This document shows, in pieces, positions 6,093-12,726 of a DNA stretch of 12,960 nt. Under the pieces are notes generated by a model. The model saw nothing but the letters and a program-made list of their open reading frames with translations, was not told the DNA's origin and ran no database searches. Position numbers and translations under genes: made by a program. Numbering within the stretch: the first letter of the stretch is position 1; each line of letters opens with the position of its first letter. Origin of the DNA: JAWXBM01 sp034440115 (GTDB lineage Bacteria > Pseudomonadota > Gammaproteobacteria > Xanthomonadales > SZUA-36); the NCBI GenBank assembly GCA_034440115.1, contig JAWXBM010000020.1, positions 1 through 12,960 of the forward strand. Reading direction: 5' to 3'.

Positions 6093-6303
6093 AGTTATTC
6101 CTGTTCTGCTGCTGACGGTTTGTTTTCCGCTGTGGATCATTTTTCACTACATCACCAAGTGGAAAACCTCCAAGGGCTTGTCAACCGAAGACGAAAAAAT
6201 GCTCAAGGAGATCTGGGACTCTACCAACCGCATGGAAGACAGGATCAAGACACTGGAACGCATTCTGGACGTTGAAGCACCCAACTGGAGAGGCAGGGCA
6301 TGA
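6085..6303 (+). CDS. pspB: Phage shock protein B (PspB), inner-membrane stress sensor
   Basis: The product is 72 aa, close to the 74 of E. coli. The ATG at 6085 has AAGGAG about 7 nt upstream, inside the end of pspA; earlier in-frame codons have no such site. One N-terminal transmembrane helix (about 4-22, VIPVLLLTVCFPLWIIFHY) is followed by a cytoplasmic helix with leucine-zipper-like spacing (KMLKEIWDSTNRMEDRIKTL, 38-57) and the family's hallmark ending ILDVEAPNWR (60-69). PspB acts with PspC to sense envelope damage and release PspA from PspF. The start overlaps the pspA stop by 8 bp and the stop overlaps the pspC start as ATGA, so the three proteins are coupled in translation. Confidence 0.95.
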   Translation: MSEVIPVLLLTVCFPLWIIFHYITKWKTSKGLSTEDEKMLKEIWDSTNRMEDRIKTLERILDVEAPNWRGRA

Positions 6304-6692
6304 ACCAGTTTTACAAAACCGAAAACCCGCATCGTCTCTATCGCGATAAGCACAATGCCATGCTCGCCGGCGTGTGCGCAGGCCTGGCTGACTATTTTGA
6401 CCTCAGCCGCAAGGGTTTGCGTATTGCGGTAGTACTGATGGGCCTGTTCCCGCCGTTCTTCCCGTTTGTTGTTTTAACCTACATCATTCTGGCCATTATC
6501 TTGCCGGTTAAGCCCGAAGCGCTTTATAACGATGATGCGCAAGCTGATTTTTGGCGTGGCGTGAGCAATGCACCATCAGATGTCTTTGGTGCTATTCGTC
6601 ATCGCTTTCGGGAATTGAATCAGCGCCTGGAGAAAATGGAAGCCTATGTCACGTCGCGAGAATTCGAGATTGATCGAGAATTGAGCCGTTAA
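6300..6692 (+). CDS. pspC: Phage shock protein C (PspC), inner-membrane stress sensor
   Basis: The product is 130 aa (E. coli about 119). It begins with a conserved cytoplasmic segment, LYRDKHNAMLAGVCAGLADYF (13-33), the PspC-domain signature, then a hydrophobic stretch (about 40-70, with the Pro-Phe-rich PPFFPF at 51-56) forming the membrane segment, and ends with a polar, probably helical tail (LNQRLEKMEAYV near 106-117). In known systems PspC partners PspB and recruits PspA to the membrane; PspC with PspB also protects against secretin mislocalisation. The ATG overlaps the pspB stop by 4 bp. No pspD, pspE or pspF follows, and I found no convincing hairpin terminator downstream. Confidence 0.95.
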   Translation: MNQFYKTENPHRLYRDKHNAMLAGVCAGLADYFDLSRKGLRIAVVLMGLFPPFFPFVVLTYIILAIILPVKPEALYNDDAQADFWRGVSNAPSDVFGAIRHRFRELNQRLEKMEAYVTSREFEIDRELSR

Positions 6693-6842
6693 TAACAATC
6701 CTGTGAGCCACTGATTCACTGTGTCCGGGGGCGCATAATCAATCAGAGACAGTCCTCTAAATCATAGTTTTTTCCGATGGTTGTAACGAAAAGCGTGTGT
6801 TTGTCGTCAGAAGGTAACATCAATCCACTATTTTTAACCAAC

Positions 6843-6870
6843 TTTCCACTGGCTCATTGGTCTTTATAAA
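6843..6870 (+). promoter_or_regulatory. Weak candidate sigma-70 promoter upstream of a small ORF
   Basis: TTTCCA (6843-6848) and TATAAA (6865-6870) are spaced by 16 bp. The -10 box is good and the -35 matches 4 of 6 positions. It would drive the small ORF at 6914. Such matches arise by chance in AT-rich spacers, so this is only a suggestion. Confidence 0.25.
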
Positions 6871-6913
6871 CAACATGAACAACGAAACCAAACAAAACCG
6901 GAAGGAACAAGGC

Positions 6914-7060
6914 ATGAACTACCAGACTAAAAAATTAATTGAAACCCAAAATCTGGGCACACCCCTGAGTACTACTTTGGGAGCACCGATGTATTCTTCG
7001 CCCTGGGTGGCTCTGTACCTGCATCTGAAAGCGAACTTCAATCAGAGTTCAGCCCCGTGA
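6914..7060 (+). CDS. Small ORF of unknown function, possibly the start of a frameshifted gene
   Basis: This 48-aa ORF starts with an ATG that has AAGGA 7 nt upstream, better than the earlier in-frame TTG (6857) or ATG (6875). The N-terminus (MNYQTKKLIETQ) is polar; the remainder resembles no family I know. After codon 12 a different frame looks more protein-like: adding one A to the AAAA run at 6948-6951 would extend the ORF to the TAA at 7111-7113, giving a 66-aa product that includes EYYFGSTDVFFALGG and ends in AGWIFTPQ. So either this is a short independent gene, a gene broken by a one-base deletion, or a base missing from the sequence. It lies between pspC and the convergent manC, in a 535-bp stretch with no other gene. 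Bases 6693-6850 hold nothing I can interpret. Confidence 0.35.
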   Translation: MNYQTKKLIETQNLGTPLSTTLGAPMYSSPWVALYLHLKANFNQSSAP

Positions 7061-7202
7061 ATCAAGCGGCTGTCAGCTTAATTCGTGCTGGATGGATCTT
7101 CACCCCGCAGTAAACGCCAGATCAAGTCGATATTTCAGCGACCCCAACGCTCTGGTTTGGAAGTTCAAATCAAGCAACGAGACCAACGCCGGATTGAAGC
7201 AA

Positions 7203-7222
7203 AAAATGCTGCTGAGCATTTT
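7203..7222 (-). terminator. Intrinsic terminator at the end of the rml-manC run
   Basis: AAAATGCT (7203-7210) and AGCATTTT (7215-7222) form a perfect 8-bp stem with a 4-nt loop. On the - strand the stem runs directly into six Ts (AGCATTTTTTGC), and it begins 5 bp after the manC stop codon. The stem is AT-rich but the T-tract is good. On the + strand it is also followed by a T/A-rich stretch, so it may stop transcription coming from the psp side. Confidence 0.75.
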
Positions 7223-7227
7223 CAAAT

Positions 7228-8655
7228 TTACTTTACCCTGCCATAGATGTCTTCGAATCGAACAATATCGTCTTCACCAAAGTAACTTCCAGTTTGCACT
7301 TCGATCAAGTGCACATCTTCGGAGCCGGGGTTTTCCAACCGATGCTGGGTCTCTACCGGAATATAAGTAGATTCATTGGCGCGCAGCAGGAACTCACGAT
7401 CACCAAGGCGGACTTTGGCCGTGCCACGAATCACGGTCCAATGTTCGGACCGGCGGTGGTGTAACTGTAAAGACAATACCTGCCCGGGTTTCACTATCAG
7501 CCGTTTCACTTTGCAGTCATCGGCATCTTCAAGAATGGAATAACTGCCCCAGGGCCTATGGACCGTCTGGTGAAAAATCACCGATTCGTCTTCCAGGCTG
7601 GTTAACTGGTTAACCACTTCTTTTACATCCTGTGCACGATCCCGGTGTGCCACCAATACTGCGTCACCGGTATCAATGATGACCAGATCCTGCACGCCGA
7701 CAGCGGCCACCAGGCGCTTGTTGCTTTGCACAAAACAATCATGACTTTCGACCAATATAGCCTTGCCATGAATTCGGTTACCGGATTCATCTGACTCGTA
7801 AAGCTCGGAAATCGCTTTCCACGAGCCAATGTCACTCCAGCCAATGTCTGCGCCAACAACCGCGGTATTGTGGGCTTTTTCCATCACCGCATAATCTATG
7901 GAAATACTTGGGCACTGCTCAAATAGCGCCTGCGGGATTTCCAGCGGTTGAATGGACTGATCCATGGCTTCCCAGCATTGCAGAACTGAGCTGTGGACAT
8001 CTGGAGCGTGTTCCGCCAAAGCCTTTAAATAGCTATCGGCCGTGAAGGCGAACATGCCTGAATTCCATTCGTATTCACCCGTCGCAACATAGGCTTGTGC
8101 TGTGGCCATATCAGGCTTCTCAACAAAGGCCGCAACAGCATGGCCTGCAGAATTCTCAATGGCAGCGCCTCGACGGATATAGCCATAGCCCGTTTCAGCC
8201 TGGGTTGGGTGAATTCCGAAAGTAACCAGGAAACCCTGCTCGGCCAATTTTGCAGCTTGCTGAACTGCCGCCTGAAATGCAGGCTCATCCTTAATCAGGT
8301 GATCAGCAGGTAACACTAACATGATGGCTTCGGGGCCGGAAGTTGCTTGTAAATGGAGCGCTGCAAGAGCTATCGCCGGGGCTGTATTCCTGCCTACCGG
8401 TTCCAACAGAAATGGATGCTGCCGGTCATCTCCAACAATTGCGGTGTACAAATCGCGAGTGTAGAAATAGTAATCCCGACTGGTGACCGTAATCACTTCT
8501 CCGCCATCGGCCACAGCCCTGGCACGACGAAAGGTCTTCTCCGCCAGTGACTCACCATCAACCAGGGTCATAAACGGCTTGGGATGGGCTTTGCGCGATA
8601 CCGGCCACAAACGGGTGCCAGCTCCACCGGAAAGAATAATGGGGTTTAAAAGCAT
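7228..8655 (-). CDS. manC: Mannose-1-phosphate guanylyltransferase / mannose-6-phosphate isomerase (bifunctional, type II)
   Basis: The product is 475 aa, the usual length for bifunctional ManC/AlgA/CpsB. The N-terminal nucleotidyltransferase domain shows ILSGGAGTRLWPVSRK (7-22) with HPKPF (24-28), PADH (116-119), FVEKPD (177-182) and NSGMF (198-202). The C-terminal cupin (about 365-470) shows QLHHRRSEHW (397-406), whose Gln and His residues with Glu404 and His438 would hold the metal of the isomerase, and ends in GEDDIVRFEDIYGR. It should make GDP-mannose from fructose-6-phosphate together with a phosphomannomutase (not in the window), feeding polysaccharide or GDP-fucose/GDP-rhamnose routes. 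AAGGA lies 7 nt before the ATG. It is the last gene of the run, 58 bp after rmlD, with its own good ribosome site. Confidence 0.95.
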   Translation of the reverse strand: MLLNPIILSGGAGTRLWPVSRKAHPKPFMTLVDGESLAEKTFRRARAVADGGEVITVTSRDYYFYTRDLYTAIVGDDRQHPFLLEPVGRNTAPAIALAALHLQATSGPEAIMLVLPADHLIKDEPAFQAAVQQAAKLAEQGFLVTFGIHPTQAETGYGYIRRGAAIENSAGHAVAAFVEKPDMATAQAYVATGEYEWNSGMFAFTADSYLKALAEHAPDVHSSVLQCWEAMDQSIQPLEIPQALFEQCPSISIDYAVMEKAHNTAVVGADIGWSDIGSWKAISELYESDESGNRIHGKAILVESHDCFVQSNKRLVAAVGVQDLVIIDTGDAVLVAHRDRAQDVKEVVNQLTSLEDESVIFHQTVHRPWGSYSILEDADDCKVKRLIVKPGQVLSLQLHHRRSEHWTVIRGTAKVRLGDREFLLRANESTYIPVETQHRLENPGSEDVHLIEVQTGSYFGEDDIVRFEDIYGRVK

Positions 8656-8713
8656 GCTGTTTCCTTGCTGAAATAATCAGAGATTCCTGTGGCACGCGGA
8701 TGTGTCGCCATTT

Positions 8714-9631
8714 TCATGCGTGGTAATCCTGCAGGCATGCGCTCAAAGACTGATCCAATCCAGGCGGAAAGACGCCAAATCGGTCTTGCACTGTTTGAGT
8801 ATCCAATACCGAATACATAGGACGAATCGCCAACTGTGGGAAGTCTTTGGATGCGATCGCATTGAGTACCGGTGCGCTGTTCAATATGCTCAGTTCAACC
8901 GCCTTGGCAAAGATCACCCGCGCAAAATCATACCAAGTTGTAATGGTTGCGTCGCAATAGTGATAAGTACCACTGTGCGTTGCCCAGCCGTCTTCCAAGC
9001 CATTGTCGTTTTGCACAGCCTGTAACACCTGCAACGAAGCCCTGGCCAGATTTCTGGCCCAGGTTGGGCAGCCGGTCTGATCACTGACAACGCCCAGCTC
9101 AGGACGCTGTTTTGCAAGGCGCAGCATGGTGAGTAAAAAGTTGTTGCCGTGGGTAGAATAAACCCAGGAAGTACGCAGAATGATGTGTTTGCAGCCACTG
9201 GTTTTGATGGCCAACTCACCTGCCAGCTTGCTGTCACCATAGACATTGATTGGGCCAGTTGGATCTGTCTCCCGATAGGCATGTTGGCCCACCCCATCAA
9301 ATACATAATCCGTGGAGTAATGCAGCAGCTTGCGCTGGTTGGTTTTACACCAGCGAGCGATGCAGGCTGGCAGCTCAGCATTCAGCCGAAAAGCGGTTTC
9401 ATGATCTTTTTCGGCTTGATCGACCGCTGTATAGGCTGCAGTATTGACTATCAGGTCAGGTCTCAGGCGGTTCAACAGAATCTCAAACTGGTGCAGATCA
9501 GTTAGATCCTGCTGAATAGTGTCATGCAAGCCCGCACTTCTATCCACCAATGTGACCAGCCCCAACGGAAGCAACAATGAATAAAGCTCCGTTCCAAGCT
9601 GGCCTGAGGAACCGGTCAATAAAATATTCAT
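8714..9631 (-). CDS. rmlD: dTDP-4-dehydrorhamnose reductase (RmlD)
   Basis: The product is 305 aa, a short-chain (extended SDR) reductase of usual length. The nucleotide-binding start is MNILLTGSSGQLG (1-13). The catalytic triad is visible as Thr107 in STDYVFDG (106-113) with Tyr131 and Lys135 in YGDSK, and NTAAYTAVD (63-71) is the family's conserved strand-loop. It reduces dTDP-4-dehydro-L-rhamnose to dTDP-L-rhamnose with NAD(P)H, the last step of the pathway, in the cytoplasm. The ATG at 9631 overlaps the rmlC stop as ATGA and no strong ribosome site is present, so it is probably coupled to rmlC. The gene order here is rmlB-rmlA-rmlC-rmlD. Confidence 0.95.
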   Translation of the reverse strand: MNILLTGSSGQLGTELYSLLLPLGLVTLVDRSAGLHDTIQQDLTDLHQFEILLNRLRPDLIVNTAAYTAVDQAEKDHETAFRLNAELPACIARWCKTNQRKLLHYSTDYVFDGVGQHAYRETDPTGPINVYGDSKLAGELAIKTSGCKHIILRTSWVYSTHGNNFLLTMLRLAKQRPELGVVSDQTGCPTWARNLARASLQVLQAVQNDNGLEDGWATHSGTYHYCDATITTWYDFARVIFAKAVELSILNSAPVLNAIASKDFPQLAIRPMYSVLDTQTVQDRFGVFPPGLDQSLSACLQDYHA

Positions 9632-10185
9632 GCGGGCATTCGTGGCAGATCTTCGGGCGCGATATCACGCAAACGGGGCGCAGCACTATCTCGTGCCGAC
9701 AGGCTTTCGGGCTCTACAGGCCATTCAATTGCAATGTCCGGATCATTCCAGGCAATCGCAGCATCCGTTTCTGCATCGAATTCCTGAGTACACAAATAAC
9801 TCATCAGCGCGCTTTCACCCAACACACAAAAACCATGAGCAAAACCTTCGGGTATATAAAGTTGGCGATGATTTGTCGCAGACAATTCAACTCCAGCCCA
9901 GTGCCGGTAAGTAGGCGAATCAATGCGGATATCCACCGCCACATCGAATATCTTGCCTTCCAGCACGGTAATCAGCTTGCCTTGTGGCCTGGGATACTGA
10001 TAATGCAGGCCTCGTATCACTCCAGCGCCTGAACGCGACACATTGGACTGCACAAAATGTTCCGCAATACCCGCTTGCCGGAAGCTGGATTGCTTCCAGA
10101 ACTCCTTGAAGAAGCCGCGCTGATCACCGTGAACTTTTGGCTCTATGATAACCAGGCCCGCCAGGCCGGTTTGTATGACTTTCAC
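9628..10185 (-). CDS. rmlC: dTDP-4-dehydrorhamnose 3,5-epimerase (RmlC)
   Basis: The product is 185 aa, the normal length for this cupin-fold dimeric epimerase. Residues RGLHYQ (58-63) contain the catalytic base His61; Lys70 follows in the position of the conserved active-site Lys; FDVAVDIR (80-87) and PEGFAHGF (112-119) are family hallmarks. Tyr130 in SYLC corresponds to the catalytic acid Tyr132 of the M. tuberculosis enzyme. Six residues on, the family usually has a second Tyr; here it is Phe136. WNDPDIAIEWP (146-156) closes the domain. It epimerises C3 and C5 of dTDP-4-dehydro-6-deoxyglucose. The start codon is GTG, overlapping the rmlA stop as GTGA with only a weak ribosome site, and the gene ends inside the rmlD start: tight coupling on both sides. 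Confidence 0.94.
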   Translation of the reverse strand: MKVIQTGLAGLVIIEPKVHGDQRGFFKEFWKQSSFRQAGIAEHFVQSNVSRSGAGVIRGLHYQYPRPQGKLITVLEGKIFDVAVDIRIDSPTYRHWAGVELSATNHRQLYIPEGFAHGFCVLGESALMSYLCTQEFDAETDAAIAWNDPDIAIEWPVEPESLSARDSAAPRLRDIAPEDLPRMPA

Positions 10186-11081
10186 GCTTCGCGTCCGCGG
10201 GTCAGTAATTGCAACAGGTATTCGCCATAGCCGCTTTTACGCAAAGGCTCAGCCAGGCGTTTGACCTGCTCTTCATCTATCCAACCTTTCATAAAGGAAA
10301 TTTCTTCCGGGCACGCCACTTTCAGGCCCTGTCGCGCCTCTATGGTCTCGATAAAACTGGCCGCCTGCTGCAGGGACTCATGAGTGCCGGTATCCAACCA
10401 GGCGTACCCGCGCCCCAGCCGCTCCAGGGACAACAAGCCTGCCTCCAGGTAAAGACGATTCAGGTCGGTAATTTCCAGTTCGCCCCGCTTGGAGGGTTTC
10501 AGCTTACGCGCCCACACAGAGGCATTGCCATCGTAAAAATACAACCCGGTTACGGCGTAGTTTGAGCGCGGTTCAGCGGGTTTTTCTTCGATGCCCAACA
10601 CACGCAATTCACTATCGAATTCAACCACACCGTAACGTTCTGGATCCTTCACCCAATAACCAAACACAGTGGCCCCTGTTTGGCTACGGGTGGCACGTTC
10701 CAGCACTTCGCTCAAGCCACCACCATGAAAAATGTTGTCACCCAGGATCAAACAGGAAGGGTCGCCCTGCAGGAAGTCTTCCGCAATAATCAGCGCTTGT
10801 GCCAGACCTTCAGGCTCAGGCTGCACCGCAAATTCGAGATTGATCCCCCAATCGCTGCCATCGCCCAACAGCTTTACAAACATGGCTTGCTCATGCGGGG
10901 TGGTGATGATGAGAATATCGCGGATATCCGCCTGCATCAGGGTAGCCAGCGGATAGAAAATCATCGGCTTGTCGTATACCGGCAATAACTGCTTGCTCAC
11001 GACCCGCGTTAATGGATAGAGACGGGTGCCACTTCCGCCCGCCAGTATGATGCCCTTCCTGCTGTTCGTACTGCCTGCCAT
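10182..11081 (-). CDS. rmlA: Glucose-1-phosphate thymidylyltransferase (RmlA)
   Basis: The product is 299 aa from the ATG at 11081, close to the family's 290-300. The frame is open further upstream into rmlB, but this start places RKGIILAGGSGTRLYPLT at residues 8-25 as in characterised RmlA, with AGGAG 11 nt before it; a GTG at 11093 overlapping the rmlB stop is an alternative. Other motifs are SKQLLPVYDKPM (29-40), PEPEGLAQA (88-96), LGDNIFHG (113-120), GIEEKP (163-168), a TGLYFYD segment (178-184) and WLDTGTH (228-234). It joins glucose-1-phosphate and dTTP to form dTDP-glucose, the first committed step of dTDP-L-rhamnose synthesis, and is generally feedback-inhibited by dTDP-rhamnose. It follows rmlB by 8 bp and overlaps rmlC by 4 bp. 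Confidence 0.96.
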   Translation of the reverse strand: MAGSTNSRKGIILAGGSGTRLYPLTRVVSKQLLPVYDKPMIFYPLATLMQADIRDILIITTPHEQAMFVKLLGDGSDWGINLEFAVQPEPEGLAQALIIAEDFLQGDPSCLILGDNIFHGGGLSEVLERATRSQTGATVFGYWVKDPERYGVVEFDSELRVLGIEEKPAEPRSNYAVTGLYFYDGNASVWARKLKPSKRGELEITDLNRLYLEAGLLSLERLGRGYAWLDTGTHESLQQAASFIETIEARQGLKVACPEEISFMKGWIDEEQVKRLAEPLRKSGYGEYLLQLLTRGREA

Positions 11082-11089
11082 TGGCGCTT

Positions 11090-12163
11090 TCACTCCTGTT
11101 TGCTTCCAGCCAGCCCCAGGCGCTCGCCCTGGTAGCTGCCATCGCGCACGCGCGCTATCCATTGCGGGTTTTCCAGATACCAGTCCACGGTCTGTTGCAG
11201 ACCTTGTTCAAAGCCCAATGCCGGTTTCCAGCCCAGGCCCTGGCTGAGCTTGGAGCAGTCAATCGCATAACGCCGGTCATGCCCTGGACGGTCTGCTACA
11301 TGTTGGATCAATTGGCTGCGATCACCAAATTCGCCAGCAGGCAGTACCCTATCCAGTGCTGCGCAAATGGCCTGAACCACTTGCACGTTGGTGCGCTCAG
11401 AACTGCCACCAATGTTATACACCTCACCCACCAGCCCCTGGCGTAATACGCAGTTGATAGCGTCGACATGATCTTCGACAAACAACCAGTCCCGAACCTG
11501 TAAACCATCGCCATAGACCGGCAAGGGTTTGAGTTCCAGAGCGTTCAATATCATCAGGGGAATCAGCTTTTCCGGAAACTGGTAAGGGCCGTAATTGTTT
11601 GAGCAATTGGTGGTCAGTACCGGCAAGCCATAAGTATGGTGAAAGGCCCGCACCAGGTGATCTGAGCCGGCTTTGCTGGCGGCATACGGCGAGTTCGGCG
11701 CATAGGGCGTGGTCTCGGTAAAGGCACCTTCCGGGCCCAGGCTGCCGTAAACCTCATCGGTTGATACCTGCAGAAACCGAAAATTCGCTTTATTGGCTGC
11801 GAATAAACCGTTCCAATAATGCAAAGCGCTCTGCAGCAGGTTCAACGTGCCGACAACATTGGTTTGCACAAATGCCGCGGGACCATCAATGGAGCGGTCC
11901 ACATGGCTTTCTGCAGCGAAATTAACAATGGCGTCTGGTGTATAGGTGGCTAACAATTTCCCAACCAACTCCAGATCGGCAATATCACCCTGCACAAACA
12001 CATGCCGTGCATCTTGCTGCAGGCTGGAAAGCGTATCCAGATTCCCTGCGTAGGTCAGCAGGTCGAGGTTGATGACACACAGATCAGCCTGCTGCTGCAA
12101 GCTGTGCAGCACAAAATTGCCGCCAATGAAGCCAGCGCCACCGGTAACCAGCACGGTCCTCAT
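11090..12163 (-). CDS. rmlB: dTDP-glucose 4,6-dehydratase (RmlB)
   Basis: The product is 357 aa, as usual for this extended SDR enzyme. The NAD-binding start is VTGGAGFIGGNF (6-17). Catalytic residues are visible in STDEVYG (134-140: Thr135, Asp136, Glu137) and in YAASK (160-164: Tyr160, Lys164). ESHVDRSIDGP (85-95) and TNCSNNYGPYQFPEKL (185-200) are strong family hallmarks. It converts dTDP-glucose to dTDP-4-dehydro-6-deoxyglucose in the cytoplasm using bound NAD. It begins only 9 bp after the ssb stop codon (TGA followed immediately by TAG), and the 16 bases before its ATG contain no Shine-Dalgarno match, so expression probably depends on translational coupling to ssb or on an unseen promoter inside ssb. 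Confidence 0.96.
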   Translation of the reverse strand: MRTVLVTGGAGFIGGNFVLHSLQQQADLCVINLDLLTYAGNLDTLSSLQQDARHVFVQGDIADLELVGKLLATYTPDAIVNFAAESHVDRSIDGPAAFVQTNVVGTLNLLQSALHYWNGLFAANKANFRFLQVSTDEVYGSLGPEGAFTETTPYAPNSPYAASKAGSDHLVRAFHHTYGLPVLTTNCSNNYGPYQFPEKLIPLMILNALELKPLPVYGDGLQVRDWLFVEDHVDAINCVLRQGLVGEVYNIGGSSERTNVQVVQAICAALDRVLPAGEFGDRSQLIQHVADRPGHDRRYAIDCSKLSQGLGWKPALGFEQGLQQTVDWYLENPQWIARVRDGSYQGERLGLAGSKQE

Positions 12164-12172
12164 AGGGGGCTA

Positions 12173-12646
12173 TCAGAACGGAATGTCGTCGTCCGCGAAA
12201 CCTTCATCGGGACCTGACCCGCCGCCGCTTTGGTCCTGATTCCTGTTACCGCCACGATTATTGCGGAATCCGTCGTTGGAGGGTTGGCCTCCACCGCCAC
12301 CTTCGCCACCACGTCCGCCCAACATCTGCATCTCATTGGCGATCACTTTGGTGGTGTAACGATCATTACCGTCCTTATCCTGCCACTTGTCAGTTTGCAG
12401 GCGGCCTTCAACATAAACCTGGCTGCCTTTGCGCAAGTATTCGCCGGCAATTTCAGCCAAGCGTCCAAAAAAGGTGATGCTGTGCCACTCGGTGCGTTCT
12501 TGTTGTTCGCCGGTTTGCTTGTCTTTCCAGGACTCGCTGGTCGCAATACGAATACCGGTAATGGCTGCGCCACTGGCGGTATAACGCGTTTCAGGATCTG
12601 CACCCAGGTTGCCCACCAGGATGACTTTATTAATACCACGTGCCAT
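12173..12646 (-). CDS. ssb: Single-stranded DNA-binding protein (SSB)
   Basis: The product is 157 aa. The OB-fold spans about 1-110, starting MARGINKVILVGNLGADPE, with ESWKD and the TEWHSITFFGRLAEIAGEYL segment (52-71) conserved. A flexible Gly/Asn/Gln-rich linker follows (about 111-150, including a run of five Gly), and the acidic tip DDDIPF (152-157) is the docking site for replication and repair partners such as Exo I, RecQ and PriA. It should act as a homotetramer coating ssDNA in replication, recombination and repair. GGAG sits 7 nt before the ATG. The upstream MFS gene with ssb is a common gammaproteobacterial pairing, often near uvrA. What is unusual is the rml operon fused directly downstream. 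Confidence 0.97.
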   Translation of the reverse strand: MARGINKVILVGNLGADPETRYTASGAAITGIRIATSESWKDKQTGEQQERTEWHSITFFGRLAEIAGEYLRKGSQVYVEGRLQTDKWQDKDGNDRYTTKVIANEMQMLGGRGGEGGGGGQPSNDGFRNNRGGNRNQDQSGGGSGPDEGFADDDIPF

Positions 12647-12726
12647 CAGGCATCTCCCATCGGCGCCTTCCGGCTACCGTATTTCTCAGTTAAAAAATTC
12701 ATCTCATGGCTGGGAGTTTATCACAG

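Noticed and set aside
6693..6850. Possible small RNA or psp terminator in the spacer after pspC
   Set aside because: I looked for GC-rich stems followed by T-runs and for promoter pairs; only short imperfect dyads are present, not enough to support a call.
6940..6960. Programmed -1 frameshift joining the two frames of the small ORF
   Set aside because: The bases around the A4 run (ACCCAAAATCT) do not form an X-XXY-YYZ slippery heptamer in the starting frame and no downstream stimulatory stem is evident; a base deletion or sequence error is simpler.
7085..7246. 53-aa Arg/Gln/Lys-rich + strand ORF starting GTG
   Set aside because: No ribosome site, contains the manC terminator hairpin and overlaps the end of manC. 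Kept only as a possible remnant in the frameshift finding.
9577..10032. 151-aa + strand ORF over rmlC/rmlD
   Set aside because: Shadow of two clearly identified genes; no recognisable motif and no sensible promoter or ribosome site.
10128..10185. Loss of catalytic function in RmlC because a Tyr is missing
   Set aside because: Recounting against the M. tuberculosis enzyme shows the catalytic Tyr132 equivalent (Tyr130 in SYLC) is present; only the second Tyr is Phe.
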